A model generated the notes under the pieces. The model searched no databases, had not been told where the DNA came from, and was given only the letters and a program-made list of their open reading frames with translations. From Metridium senile (taxonomy: Eukaryota > Cnidaria > Anthozoa > Actiniaria > Metridiidae): DNA of 64,000 nt. Shown here in pieces: positions 1 through 11,773 of this stretch. Every line of letters starts with the position of its first letter. Position 1 is the first letter of the stretch. The DNA lies in the NCBI GenBank assembly GCA_949775045.1, contig OX459100.1, positions 4,055,936-4,119,935 on the forward strand. Reading direction: 5' to 3'. Made by a program: the position numbers and the translations under genes.

Positions 1-65
1 ACACCATATACACAGAGACCCATGCCTTAAGTCACCTGAGTTGTTTGTAATTGTTATGGTCTAAC

Positions 66-545
66 CTGATTGAGTGGTTTTACATTGCTACAATCTTGCA
101 ACTGCCATCCTTTATGGTAAAAAGGATACCCGAAAGATTCCCCCATATATTTCTCAGGGCAAACATCAAGCATAACAGACGAGTTGGTTGCTTTTGGTTC
201 TGCCAATTCTCTGTCTTCTGTGCTCAGTTTGTGAGCAGGATCAAGTCCGATTATCCCTTTAAGTTCAACTAGAGTCTTTGGAGTAGGAGGTTTACTGTGA
301 CTTACAGCATGTGCCAGTTCAAGGTAAATATCCGCTAGCTTTTTAGAAATTTCCCTCTTTGTTTCAAGATATGGTACTTGGGTTGTGTGATCCTGTTCTG
401 GGCAGTTAATAGGACTTTTCTCGCCTCCCGCAGGTATAGGTACATCTTGTTTCATTTTTGCACTTATATTATAAGAGTTGAAGGCCAAGAATATTCCCAA
501 ACAGCAGGCAAAGAACAAAAACACTAAAATTGCTTTGTAGCTCAT
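66..545 (-). CDS. paralogous FKRP-like exon 1 (partial gene, continues past window start)
   Basis: This exon encodes 160 residues nearly identical to exon 1 at 20964-21446, including the ATG context, the signal anchor and the donor CAG|GTTAGA. Differences seen include loss of one codon (Gly-Arg-Leu becomes Gly-Leu around position 245), Ser to Pro in SHSKSP, and Asn to Asp before CSNV. No stop or frameshift is present. Its second exon would lie left of position 1, so whether a full second gene exists cannot be seen. The open frame and intact donor suggest a tandem paralog or a young partial duplicate. Confidence 0.7.
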
Positions 546-1055
546 TGTCGACCTCTTCTTGATTCCTTTAAATAGTCATAATAAAACAAATTAATAATTC
601 AATCAATCCATGTATTAACGTTTTCTTTCGTGATTTTCGATAATTAACTGCGTATTGATACGGCAGTAATAATTATAATATGCCTTCAAATTAATCTTAG
701 TAGTGACTTTTTGTCACTGAGAGAAACTTAGTTCAGACCACTCAGCGGTGACCACATGTAAAGATTTGTCTTATTTTCGTGTTCTTTGCATGGCAGAGTG
801 CATTCAGTAAAATCATGAAACATTCGTAATTCTTGGTTTTCACGTGACGTCATCAATTTTTTTATTTCGGAAATATTAGTTATATTTACTTCTGGCAGTA
901 ATACTCTTTAGAGCTCCCCTAAACGAACATTTGTGCTAAATGTTGTGTCTTTGCTGTGTTTTGGTATATAAATATAAGCGAGACAAATTGTGTCACGCAA
1001 CTCTAGTCACGCATCTTTAGTAGTCGAAAATCAAGCTAGATTCATGTCCGTTTAG

Positions 1056-1548
1056 TATTTAACAATTATTCGCCGAAGGCGAAGTGATTATCGGTGAATA
1101 TTTACCGAGCGGTGAGTCTTCGAGTTGCGAGGTAAATATTCAACGATAATCACTTCGCCTGTGGTGAATAATCGTTTTAGTATAAATACTAAGGTGATTA
1201 TTTCCAAAAAGAAAGAAGGAAACAGCATTGAAAGTGAAAATATTTTATTTTTTAAAAGCGCGACCGTTACGCGTAAAAATTGTAAACTTTGTCTCGCATA
1301 TAATGACAAAAAAAACTTGAAAATTTCCTATGATACCTTTAAATAGCTTGACACCAAACTTAGTAGCTTCTTTTATCGATTTTGGGACAGCATTTTCTTT
1401 AAAGTTTTCAATTTCATCTTTGCTAACAGTGACAAAACAACTACTGGCAGACATTTTGTCCCAAAAGGTGATTATCGGCTGATAATCCGAGATAGCAAAC
1501 CAATCGGAGCGCGCGATTTTGTATAATCACCTTTGTATTTATACTAAT
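1056..1548. repeat. composite palindromic repeat (also at 43660-44159)
   Basis: About 490 bp shared with 43660-44159. The first ~120 bp form a hairpin (ATTCGCCGAAGGCGAAGTG arm, returning near 1150-1175). The rest is bounded by an inverted repeat TTAGTATAAATAC near 1178 and 1536-1548. The ATG frames in it also occur in the other copy but have no domain and are treated as repeat sequence. A half-hairpin of the same family is at 16862-16968. Confidence 0.75.
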
Positions 1549-1662
1549 TATCGATGTTTGATTGAGCTCAAAACCTTAGAATTATCATTAGAAAGCTAAT
1601 ATACTGGCATTTTTGCCCTAAATGTAAGGAATTTTGTTTCTTTTTTGCAAAGTTCGGCTTTT

Positions 1663-1709
1663 GGCCGCCATGTTGGTGTCGCTCAGAAGGACACCAACAT
1701 GGCGGCGCC
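1663..1709. repeat. strong hairpin with GCCGCCATGTTGGTGTC arms
   Basis: A 17- to 18-bp arm reading GGCCGCCATGTTGGTGTC is followed by a short loop and its near-perfect complement. It lies inside the 831-2085 element and may be the terminus or core of an even smaller inserted repeat. Confidence 0.8.
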
Positions 1710-4200
1710 ATACATTTCACTGTAATCAATGCGCTTATTCACTGGCTTCGTATTTGGTCACAATTAGTCCATTTAAGCTAAAATTTGAGCAAATCATAAA
1801 TTGGTCATCTGGCTTTAAGCTAATGTGGCCTAGGTTGCTATTTGCATCGCAGAAAGATCTGGTTAATGATATAATCAACACAACCGGAAATGCTTTTGCT
1901 ATACATTTCTTACTAAAAATCTTAAGTATAACTTGACTATAACTCTGCCAATAATCATTCTTCTGACCTCATATTTGCTAACACTGCTAAATAAAGTATG
2001 TGCTTAATGAAATCAGTGATTGTTTACAGTTTAAGCGACTATTTAAGGACTTTCAATATGGTCACGTGATAGGTGAAAACCAAGAATACTATTGATAGAG
2101 CACTAACTCGGCTTAGCTTGCGGCAGGGAGCACAACGCTCCGGCTGAACTGTACCTTGCTTGTTAACCAACAATGTTAGAAATACTACCAGTAAATTGAA
2201 CAAACTTATTTTTTCACTTGGCTTTAATAACTGGATTCAACTTCGAAGTGATATATTACAATACTTGGCGCTACACCCAGAAGAAGAGAAGGTGAGTATA
2301 GCTAAGTGAAGTAGTGACTAAAAACTAATGTGCAGGCGTTTAAATAATACTCATTAGCATGCACTCACGTCATATTACGTGACTGAAATAAACCAATAAG
2401 ATTCTTAGATCTTGAGTAACCAAAACGAGGCAACCCTGATAAACGAATGTTTACTAAGTAAATAGAAAGATAAAAAAAACAAGTTTCACTATGTTTCCAG
2501 CTTTTAAAAGTAGCAAACTAGTTAGATACACTATCGTACGGATAGTGTATCCAAAAAGGAACTTAACTGTGATATTTGTTTTACTTGATTGCTCGCTGGC
2601 AAAGCAATCCGATCTCCACGCAATAGTGCCACGTAAAAGAATATTATTCATAAACTACTAAGGTGTACCCTACTGCTGTTGCGCAGCAGCGCGAACTGAT
2701 CCGCCTTTGAGAACCAAGAGAATGACTATTTTGAAACATCTGTGATTGACCAGGTAATTAGGTTTAATGTAAACATGAAATACAGATCAGAAGGCGTTCA
2801 ACCAATGACGGAGAGCTTCGCTAATGAACACTACTTTTAAGTATTTAAAATCATATTTACTCGTTAAAACAGAAAAACATATTTTTAATTAGAGAACCAA
2901 AAGTAGGTGTCGAGCACACTAAAAAGTAAGTTAATTTTAAATTAACTTAAATATTCGTAATGGAAATGAAAGTAAAAGGCCAATTGTTACCTCATGACAC
3001 TATTTTGTATTAGTTATGTTAATTCTTTTTTTCTTCAGTTGTTGAACTTGTACTATTTTGCACAATTTAGTAATTAGTGTTTCACACTTTTACTGAATGC
3101 ACTCTAATGGTATACAAATCGCACCGAAAGCGCACGCTATTTCATATAAATATTAGTAATGAATGTATTGCCACCAGAAGCGTCTTGCGCATATGATGTC
3201 ACACACTAAAATGAGCAACCGCTGTGCAGTATTAAGATCGAGCAATGACGGACAGGATTTTTGTATTTTTGAGAGCAAAATATAGATACAGAAATGTTTT
3301 TTTTTTGAAACGATATTTGTCAATTAACTTATTTTAGCAGATACTTAAGCCTATCACACTCAAGAAAGTTAGAATTTCGCACAGTGTTTTTCGTAAGACT
3401 AGCACTTTAAAGACGTTCGCGGGCATATAAGTTAACCATAGTTTGTTTTTCAAACTTCGCATGGCGAAGTACGATCATCATACAAGTTTAAGAGCGGAAG
3501 TCTGTTACGGTCAGGTATGATCGGTAAAATGGTAAAAAAAAGGAAATCCTTCAAACTTTGCCAGAGTGCGTCTTTATGAACTATTCATACTGTATGAGTT
3601 TCGTTTCCATCGGATAAATATTTTAGGAGAACGAGGACAATATTGGATTTTCGAGTTTTCGGTCGACTTTTCGAGGTAGTTCTAACGCATTGCAAAAATC
3701 GCTAGATTTAGCCATAAATTGTGTGTATTTCGTCAAAAACTATAGCATTTCATAAAATACAGATAATTTCGTATAATATATCAAATAATTACGAGGTTTT
3801 AACTTAAAACAAATATTTTTCAGATTTTTGAATTATTTTTAAATTTTCAAGACTTTTTCCGAAGGGTAAATTCAACGCAAAATATCTCCACTGTTACATT
3901 GATTCAAACAACACAACTATATTTTGATGAAAGAACAATGCTTACTCTTCTAATAAATTAAATAAAAGTTTTGGGCAAATTAAAACCAAAGTTTTGACAA
4001 GTCCAAATGTAACCGCTACTTGGTGTCAAAAACGGGTCACTACACATTTAATACGACGCCAAGTTATGTAATGCTAATAAAATTATTTAGCTGGTTAAAA
4101 TAACTTATTTCTTTCAACAAACAAATCAAAACTAAAGTTAACTAGACGCTCTGTGAGCGATTACTCGGGCTACTGAACAGAAGGGATTCTGAGGGATTGA

Positions 4201-4345
4201 AATAGCTGTTATTACAGTTATATGCAAATGATTTTGAACAATGGGTTGAAGTTGAGGCTTTCGGGCGAAAACAATAGGTTTGCCCGAAAGCCTCGATTTG
4301 AATCCATTGTTTGAAATCATTTGCATATAACTAATAACAGCTATT
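4201..4345. mobile_element. 145-bp hairpin (foldback) element
   Basis: The arms begin AATAGCTGTTATTA and return as TAATAACAGCTATT. The loop is flanked by GAGGCTTTCGGGC and its complement. The partner at 46189-46335 is the exact inversion, so both moved with the larger duplication. It has no coding capacity. Confidence 0.8.
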
Positions 4346-4383
4346 CATAATGTATCATACATAGATCATACACAATACATATA

Positions 4384-5280
4384 CAGTGGTACCTCTATTA
4401 AGCGGTCACCCATTATAAGTGGTCACCCTCTATTAGGCGGTCAGAATAAAAAGCTCCAAATCTATTCCTATATACCTATTCTATCCTCTTTTCTGCGGCC
4501 AACCCGGCTACTTTGGAAAGTCCCGAGGGTGAGGAGGAACTAAATTGGTTGATTAATGTTTACAAAATGTTTAAAATGTGCACAAAAATAAACATATGCA
4601 CGTAAATCATTTATGACTAATTTTAGGTTATTTTAATGAGAAATGTCCTTATCCCAAATTTCATAATGTTTTTATTGAGAAAATGAAAACTAAATCTCAG
4701 AAACATTATTATCAAGATTAACCTTTTGAGAAATAAACGTCACGAAAATAAAGATGGATTTTGGGCTGTATGAATCTGCTCGACATATATTTCTATGTAC
4801 CGGGATGCCTGTGTTACAAAGTGTTGACATTTCATCCCGTCCCCTCCCCCCAAAGCGCCGCTACGAAGATTTGAGTATGCGATATCGAAAACTTGAATGC
4901 TTCGAAAACTTGAAGTTGTTCTTGAAAATTGAACGTCAGAACAAGAAAGATAGATAGTTATTTAAGCAATTTGTGTAATTTTTGAGGCGATTTGGGCTGT
5001 TGAGAGTGGTTTTCAGACAGGCCGATCTGAATGTTTTTATGTCGTGTTGACGTGTTCGCTTTGTAGGCTTCGTGAAGGAAGTCACGTTCTCTGACATTAT
5101 GAAGAACAAAAATAGCACATTAATCAATATAAACTCAAGATTTCTGTTTGAAAGTGCTTGATAATATACCGAAGCGAATGCAATTCTGCTGGCGTGGCAC
5201 ATCTTCTGTTTTGTGCTAGAAAGGACTTCGCTAACGGCGGATCATTCCGGCCAAGATATCCTCGTCTTTATAAAAAAGAA
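4384..5280. mobile_element. pogo/Tigger-like DNA transposon remnant
   Basis: The terminus CAGTGGTACCTCTATTAAGC preceded by TA, followed by the GGTCACC repeats and a TCCCGAGGGTGAGG segment, resembles the ends of pogo/Tigger (Tc1/mariner superfamily) elements. No DDE transposase or CENP-B-type DNA-binding frame was found, and no opposite terminus is evident, so it is a 3'-type remnant. The family call rests on remembered terminal sequences. Confidence 0.55.
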
Positions 5281-5831
5281 AATAGCAAGCTATATTTCGG
5301 GAGTCAACCCTGTAGTACAGCAACTAACAATTTGAGGTTATGTCTTGTCGATCATCAGTCCAAAACATATAGCCATTACTTTCTGCGGGATCAGAGTTAA
5401 ACGAGTAAACGAGAGTCGTTATTCGATCGAACAATTAATTCGTCATAATCATCGTCAGTCTCGTCAATCACATCAAAACTAAAAACAAGTTTTCATTTCA
5501 ATCGATATTTATTCGTTCGTATTAACCTTCGGTCAGCGATCGTTGCCCATGCGCTGTCATGCACTACTAGGAACGCCTGGGACCTGACCCTCCAATTTGA
5601 GGACCACGACAAAGAATACGACGACGACGACGACGAAGAACCGTTTGCATTTTTAGACTCGAGCTACCACAGGTAGCCCGAGTAATGATCTAGCAATGGC
5701 TTTGAAATGGTTTTAGAGTGTTACAAATCGAAACAGAACGTTTTAGAGCGGTTCATTATGACTATGTAACGGTCAAGCTTACGTAAATATCGAAATAGGT
5801 TATTAGTAACAGTCATAATTTCACTTCAATC

Positions 5832-5970
5832 GACGATTCGTGCGATATCGTTTTTCTCGTGAAATTCAACGTGGAATTCTCTCATGATCCAATGAATTTT
5901 TCTATAATAGCCCATGGTTGAGTAGCCAATGAGAGCGCGCGATTTGTGATAGACCATAATAGTTGTTGGA
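5832..5970. repeat. recurrent MITE-end module (TTCGTGCGATATCG family)
   Basis: A ~130-bp module starting ATTCGTGCGATATCGTTTTT and including GTTGAGTAGCCAATGAGAGC recurs at 7400-7440 (partial), 8661-8760 and 11378-11515. It looks like the end of a DNA element family. No open frame. Confidence 0.7.
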
Positions 5971-6030
5971 TACCAATTAGTTTTATAATATAGCTTAGAT
6001 AGTACGTAAGATCTGATTGGTTGATTCACT

Positions 6031-6090
6031 CAAAAAAGCTATGCTCTATTTCACCGATAGAGACATGGTTTTGATTGACAGCTCACAATT
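6031..6090. repeat. inverted-repeat module shared with 55665-55740
   Basis: The stretch around AGCTATGCTCTATTTCACCG and GACATGGTTTTGATTGACAG appears in reverse orientation at 55665-55740, and partly in the palindrome at 54467-54618. It is probably a terminal piece of one MITE family. Confidence 0.65.
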
Positions 6091-7440
6091 CAGTTTTCGC
6101 TCGCTAATTTCGCTCGTTCGATATATACGCGCGCGTTCTAATCGATTAAAAATCGCCTGTTTCTGGATCCTGGGGTGCCTGTGATCAACAAGGCGATAGC
6201 AGGGCGATAATTTTTGACAAATGTAGGTTTTCACACTATTTTCCGTACATTACTGAAAAAGATAAATCGACCAAACAAGTAATATTAACTTCAAAGAGTA
6301 TAGAGGCCAATGATTAACTTGCTAATAGCTAGACGAGTTTTGCTTTAAAATAGAGCAATTTTTATCCAGTGCGACTCGGAAAAGTGATCATTTTCTTTCG
6401 CTTTCAGTCGCTGTTTTCACGACTTCAACTGCAATTTTCAACCAAAGACAAAATTTATAATCATCAAATCACTTTTCTTGAGTCGTGGGACATAAAATAA
6501 ACAGCCAGACAATTTCAAAACAGATATCAATGAGCTTTATTTTCAATTTCACGGGTAGTTTGCAAACTTCAACCCTAAAGTTTACACTAAATTGAATTAC
6601 AAACATAAACCAGAAAAAAACTAATAGCTAATGGTTTGTGATTCAAAAACTCGCAGCTTTGAAAATGTTCATTACAGTACTAGTTTCAGGGTATGTCTTC
6701 TACCTTTAGAAAGTAGAAGTTAAAAGTTTGAGATTTTTACTCATCGATCTTTCTGATGAAAATAAGCGAAAACTTTACTAAAAAAGATTTGTATTATTTT
6801 AGCCGTTTCTTAAAAACTTAACTGACATCGTTTTAACTGACATCGTTTAAAAGAGAAAAACATACCTAACCATGATTTGTAGCCATCAGTCGGCTTCTGA
6901 GAGGATTTTCTGGCGGTTAAACTTTCATAAAACAACATCTTCAGTTTGTATTTTCCTTCGTCGTTGCATTGTAGCTGAATCCATTGACGAATCGATCCAT
7001 TGCCGAATTTCACGTGTAAAGTCCTTGACTTCTAAATTGATAGCTTTAGTAAAGAACTCTATTTAGATTTGTATATATGTGCTCCCTAACAGACTTGAAT
7101 TGATCATCGAAAAGGAAGTACTTTATCACCACGAGGTTTAATGATTGAAATGGTACGTTTGACTCCCGGTTATTTGTCGTTCAACAGATTTCCCCCCGCT
7201 TTCTTAGCTTATTGGCTAAGCGTACGCTGAGCTACAAAATGGCTTTTTAGTCGCGCGTAATAAAATTCACTTTTGTTAAAATAAATTTCACATTACGATA
7301 AAAACCGTGTCGGTATGGGATTCAAGAAAAATTAATTGCATGACTCGGGAATTCCACGTTGAATTTCACTCGAAAAAACGATATCGCACTCGCACTCCGC
7401 GATTCGTGCGATATCGTTTTTCTCGTGAAATTCATAATGG

Positions 7441-7580
7441 TAATTGAACTAAGTGGAGTGCAATTTGGTCTGATATCAAACGCGCGATTACAAAATCACA
7501 CGACCGCGTAGCGGCAGTGTGATTTGTAATTGCAAGTTTGATATCAGACCAAAATTGCACGACACGAAGTTCAATTATCA
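7441..7580. repeat. imperfect 140-bp palindrome
   Basis: The arms GGTAATTGAACTAAGTGGAG...GGTCTGATATCAAAC and their complement meet near a CGACCGCGTAGCGGC centre at about 7505. The left flank is the TTCGTGCGATATCG module. This is a foldback element core with no gene. Confidence 0.75.
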
Positions 7581-8799
7581 CTTTATTATATCCATTTTGA
7601 TATCTAATAAAAAACATGAAAAAATTACTCGAATTTCTGTGCATTTTAGAGGTAATTCAGTGCAAAAACTATGTTAAACCCGACATAATTCAGTGCAGTG
7701 ATAACACGATGCTGATTGGCTAAGAAACAATAGAAATGTTTTTTCAACCAATCAGAATAGAGTTTTCTTCACAACTGAAAATTCGTGACAAAAATCCAAG
7801 ATGGTGGACATATGGCCAAAAACAGAAAAAACTGTTCAAAAACTATCAAAAAATGCTTATTACGAATAACAAAAGCTTCCTCATTGAAGAATGGGACTAA
7901 GAGTTTGTATGTGTGGAGTTTCAAGATTGCAAATAACCATTTTGAGAAGATTTTCCATCGATAATGATGTCGCCTTTCTCAGCCGTCGACCACGATAAAA
8001 TTCACTACACTTTCAAGATGAAATCAGATAAAATACTGACTTTTTTCTTCACATTAACCAGCAAAAGGTAATATTTTGTTTAATTGATAGTGGTGTCATT
8101 GTTCAATTTCGAGTAAAATGCTTTAATAAAGTGGAGTAAATCATCGTTTTTTCAGCAGAAACGGCAAAGTACAACTTTTCAAACTTTGTTTTTACCTCAA
8201 GTTTTTGACGTCTTTTGTACTAAAGAAAGCTTTATATGTTATAAACTAATATTTTTTGTTGTCCTTGATATTAAGATAAGCGTAATAATTGTTTTTCAAG
8301 AAGAAAAGAAAATGATTTAGTACGGTATGCATTGACGATATTTCAGTTGTTTTGAGTGTTGTTGTCTCTTCTTTTCTTCAATTTTGGTTAATTTGCACTC
8401 ATTTGTCTTTCACAGAGCTAAATTGCACCGTAATTACCTATACAAACTAAGTAAACTCTAAATCTGAGATAAACTTAGAGTATTTATTTATAAAATAGCC
8501 GGGTTTTTCGGATCGTACTAACCCGCGTCCCCGTCCCCGATCCGGTTTTTACAAATGGTGCAATAAATTAAAAAAATGATGCAATTCATGCTCATATCAT
8601 AGCTGCTGAGAGCCAATCAGAGTACAGGATTGCTTGGTGATATCAAAATGGATATAATAAAACGTGGAATTCCCTCGTCATCCAATGAATTTTTCTATAA
8701 TATTTTAATAGCCCATGGTTGAGTAGCCAATGAGAGCGCGCGATTTGTGATAGACCATAAGTACTAATTAGTTATATATCATAGTTAACTTTGATTATA

Positions 8800-9023
8800 T
8801 TAAACTTTCAGCACTGTTTCAGCCTTGTCATTTGCGGCGTAATACTGATTGAATGCTCCCCTATGGGGAAACTTATGCTTGACGTATAGAGCCTGGACCT
8901 TGTCAATTCCAACGTTATCGGTGAAGATTGGTTTCTTGTGATGCACATAATATGGTGGTGCTTTATATGCAGCATAGAATATAGTGGGACCTGGGCAGTA
9001 AACTATTTTTGGCGCCTCTTTAT
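8800..9023 (-). pseudogene. dead copy of the small secreted-protein gene (exon 2 only)
   Basis: The exon 2 frame is intact to the TAA at 8800, with one amino-acid change seen (Tyr to Asn in the YAAYDK stretch). The acceptor dinucleotide is TG instead of AG (TTTATTTCTG|ATAAAG). The promoter and signal-peptide exon are absent from this unit. It therefore cannot make the secreted protein. Confidence 0.8.
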
Positions 9024-9716
9024 CAGAAATAAAAGAAATAGCTTCTATCTAAGGAAATTGATGAGATTTTGAGCTTCTGATTTTGCATGATGCAAGGTCA
9101 GCAGTAAATGAATATGCATATCTGATGATGTGATAATAATGACTTTAAATTGGTTTTCGAATATTCAAAATCAATATTCGATTATTCAAAGTAAAGTATT
9201 TGATTATTCAAAATGAATTTTCGTTATTCCAAAATTAAAAATGACTATTCCAATTTTACACAAGCAAACTAAATTGAAATTTACATAATTAGAAATTTAC
9301 GGCTATCTTGAAATCAAACGCATTCACTGTCTCTAACTAAATCTCGTTTTAACTGATTAAAATAAAATAAAATAATAAAATAAACTGGATTAAAGGCCCC
9401 TCCTCCCTCTTGTTTTGTATACTTTTCATGTATACGATAGGTAATATAATTAAATTTGTAACACCGTAAAAAATGTTGACTTAACTTTACTGACGTTTCG
9501 AGCTTTAGCCCTTCGTCGGAGTAAAAGAGATATACCATGCAAACATGCAGCTAGACATTGATCAGTATCAATACTCCTTATTGGATTAATAAGATTTGTG
9601 CGAGTCATTTAATAAATATATATACACATTCTGAATGTTAGGTTTTGATGCTCTAAACGTATTTTTTTTACCAGATATAGAGCGGTTTTTTGATTCGCAC
9701 TGAAACACCGTACATA

Positions 9717-9857
9717 CACCTAATTCAAAAAAGGTTGACGGGGCGAACGGCGATCGGCGATTTTCGTGTTGATCTTCTGTGATCTTCCTTTATCTTTTTA
9801 ATGTATTTCAAATGTACAAATGTTCTATTTGTATGGCAACGTTTTTGAAATTAGGTG
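9717..9857. mobile_element. 141-bp MITE in unit A
   Basis: Inverted termini CACCTAATTC and its complement (AAATTAGGTG), flanked by TA, bound a short GC-richer core with GGTTGAC...GCAACG. TA flanks suit a Tc1/mariner-type MITE. A related terminus (CACCTATTTCAAAAAACG) lies near 14827. It sits where unit B has exon 1. Confidence 0.65.
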
Positions 9858-11549
9858 TATACATTAAAATTATTTTGCACATTAAAGAGAATCCCGAGAT
9901 TACGCAGTTATGCGTCTTGTTATTACGCAAAATGTACAGCTAACGTACTATCTTTTTGTTTTTTTAAAGGATTACCCTTTTATGTAAATGATAACTTAAA
10001 CTATGCTTTTAGAAACGCTGTAGCACAAAATTTGGAAGTGGAAAGAAATGAGTACATTTGCCGCCATGTTTGTTTTTAATTAATCTAATTAATTTTATAA
10101 ACTTATCACTAAAGATCCCTTGGATAAAATCAACGTACACGATTACTGTCTAAAACTTGCTGCAAAGTAATTTTGTCCGCATTGAGACGTGGGTTTTCAC
10201 GTTCAAAACGTGAACCTCTAATGGCAATTCACACGGCAAACATGCATGAATCTTGACGTTTGCAGTTTGCAGGAAATCAGAAAAAAGTCAATCTTAATTT
10301 CTCTACTACACATGATTACAGTGAGAGCTAACCGTGAACACGCTGTGTTTGTTTTTTTGTTACTTGTTTTAACCCACAACCCTTGAGCGATTAGATTACA
10401 ACAAGAGATGATAAATTAATATTTATTCTCTCTTGATTACAAACATTATTTACTATGAACACTCAGTGTTCCATTTTTAGAAGTTTTGAAGCAGTAGAAT
10501 GCTCAGAAAATAATAGCATGAAAAAAGATTCGAGATAGTGTTTTTACGGTAATAATACCTTGCCCTGGAGCCATTATGATAATTTTAATATAATGCAATT
10601 TATAGTTGTTTTTGATATTAAATATAGATACTATAACAACCTTAACTAATCGTTAAAAAATGTAAAAAAAAAAGATAATTTAAACCTCTCAAGCAGCCCT
10701 CTGCTCAGACTGTTATTCAAGGGTCGCCGCGCAACACTTTACTCGCCTAACAAACATCTCCTTGGGGAAGGACCATTTGAGTTTGTATACAAATACTGTA
10801 AAAACACTTAAGGGAGGTAAAAAGATATCGATCAAGCTTGGCCCATCCAAATGAAATATCCAATGGCTCGTCCCTTATTCAACTCCCCTTATTAGAGGAG
10901 ACTAACCCTTTCCAATCAACTATATGGGAGGGAAGGAAGGAGAAAAGGTTGGAATGAAGGGGGAAACGTACGGCTAGCCACCAAATAGACAAACTGATAT
11001 ATAAAGTGCCATCTTTAAAAGCAATTACAATTAAGTAGAGTATACAAAACATGAAAGCGTGCAACATAAATAGTGATTATAAGAGTAGATTAAAGGCCAT
11101 AAACTACTGTTTTTATATTCAAATCTTTAGCTTTCGTCGGGCACGAAGATCGAGTGGGTGTGATATTTGTGATATATGTGATATCATCGCCAACTATTCC
11201 GGCCATGCGCCCACTCACAAGGTCAGCGGTGCAACATAAAAGCGGTAGATAATTTTATCAAATTTTGCAAAGAAATGTATAGAGGATCAAAGTTCTTTTC
11301 GAATTATAAAATTCTCTGTAAGGATTTGTCAATTTACCTAACTGGAAATATATTACATGATATTATAATCGCTCCGCCATTCGTGCGATATCGTTTTTCT
11401 CGTGAAATTCAACGTGGAATTGCCTCGTCATCCAATGAATTTTTCTATAATAGCCCATGGTTGAGTAGCCAATGAGAGCGCGCGATTTGTGATAGACCAT
11501 AAGTTGTTGGATACTAATTAGTTATATATCATAGTTAACTTTGATTATA

Positions 11550-11773
11550 TTAAACTTTCAGCACTGTTTCAGCCTTGTCATATGCGGCGTAATACTGATT
11601 GAATGCTCCCCTATGGGGAAACTTATGCTTGACGTATAGAGCCTGGACCTTGTCGATTCCAACGTTATCGGTGAAGATTGGTTTCTTGTGATGCACATAA
11701 TATGGTGGTGCTTTATATGCAGCATAGAATATAGTGGGACCTGGGCAGTAAACTATTTTTGGCGCCTCTTTAT
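11550..11773 (-). CDS. small secreted Tyr-rich protein, exon 2 (mature chain)
   Basis: The exon starts after a strong acceptor, CTTTTATTTCAG|ATAAAG, and ends at TAA (11550-11552). With exon 1 it gives a 94-residue precursor, with cleavage expected near residue 20. The mature chain of about 74 residues has one Cys (VYCPGP), nine Tyr, many Lys and several His, so it is basic and tyrosine-rich. YAAYKAPP and YYAAYDKA look like a weak internal repeat, and PPYYVHHKKP is a notable basic stretch. The single cysteine argues against a disulfide-knotted peptide. A structural, adhesive or matrix role is a guess from composition only. The dead copy at 8800-9023 shows this is a real gene lineage. Confidence 0.75.

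Larger units (their letters stand above)
831..2085. mobile_element. 1255-bp TIR element inserted into the left duplicate
   Basis: The termini are a 13-bp perfect inverted repeat, TCTTGGTTTTCAC at 831-843 and its complement at 2073-2085. The uninterrupted sequence in the right duplicate shows the empty site, with AT on both sides as a possible 2-bp target duplication. It has no transposase frame, so it is non-autonomous. It carries a nested 1056-1548 repeat and the hairpin at 1663-1709. The family is not recognised. Confidence 0.75.
1..3490. repeat. left copy of segmental duplication (FKRP-like exon 1 and upstream flank)
   Basis: From position 1 the sequence aligns colinearly with 20893-23160, with scattered substitutions and small indels. 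Homology ends near TACARGTTTAA at about 3490 (right copy 23160). The left copy is longer because a 1255-bp element (831-2085) is inserted. The duplication extends left of the window. Outside exon 1 no coding sequence was recognised. The 2100-3490 part is AT-rich upstream flank. Confidence 0.9.
4139..5280. repeat. left arm of inverted duplication (partner 45248-46396)
   Basis: This 1.14-kb segment is the reverse complement of 45248-46396 with few differences. It contains a 145-bp hairpin element (4201-4345) and a pogo/Tigger-type terminus starting at 4384. A short frame at 4936-5202 (minus) is repeated in the partner but diverges by a frameshift, so it is not called a gene. Confidence 0.88.
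8661..11365. repeat. tandem duplication, left unit A
   Basis: This unit aligns with 11411-14380 at a few percent divergence, with a 45-bp spacer between units. It carries the decayed exon 2 of the small secreted-protein gene. The region corresponding to the promoter and exon 1 is missing and a MITE (9717-9857) sits there. Confidence 0.92.

Noticed and set aside
1088..1454. Overlapping frames on both strands in the 1056 repeat, also present at 43692-44065
   Set aside because: They translate a palindromic repeat. Both strands are open and no motif is present.
4936..5202. 88-residue minus-strand frame repeated at 45319-45564
   Set aside because: The two copies diverge by a frameshift after the shared start, so there is no selection on the protein. 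It lies in a transposon remnant.
11051..11239. 62-residue plus-strand frame, identical in both tandem units (also 14066-14254)
   Set aside because: Identity is explained by recent duplication. It has no domain, signal or splice context, and its GCDICDICDII part is a short DNA repeat.
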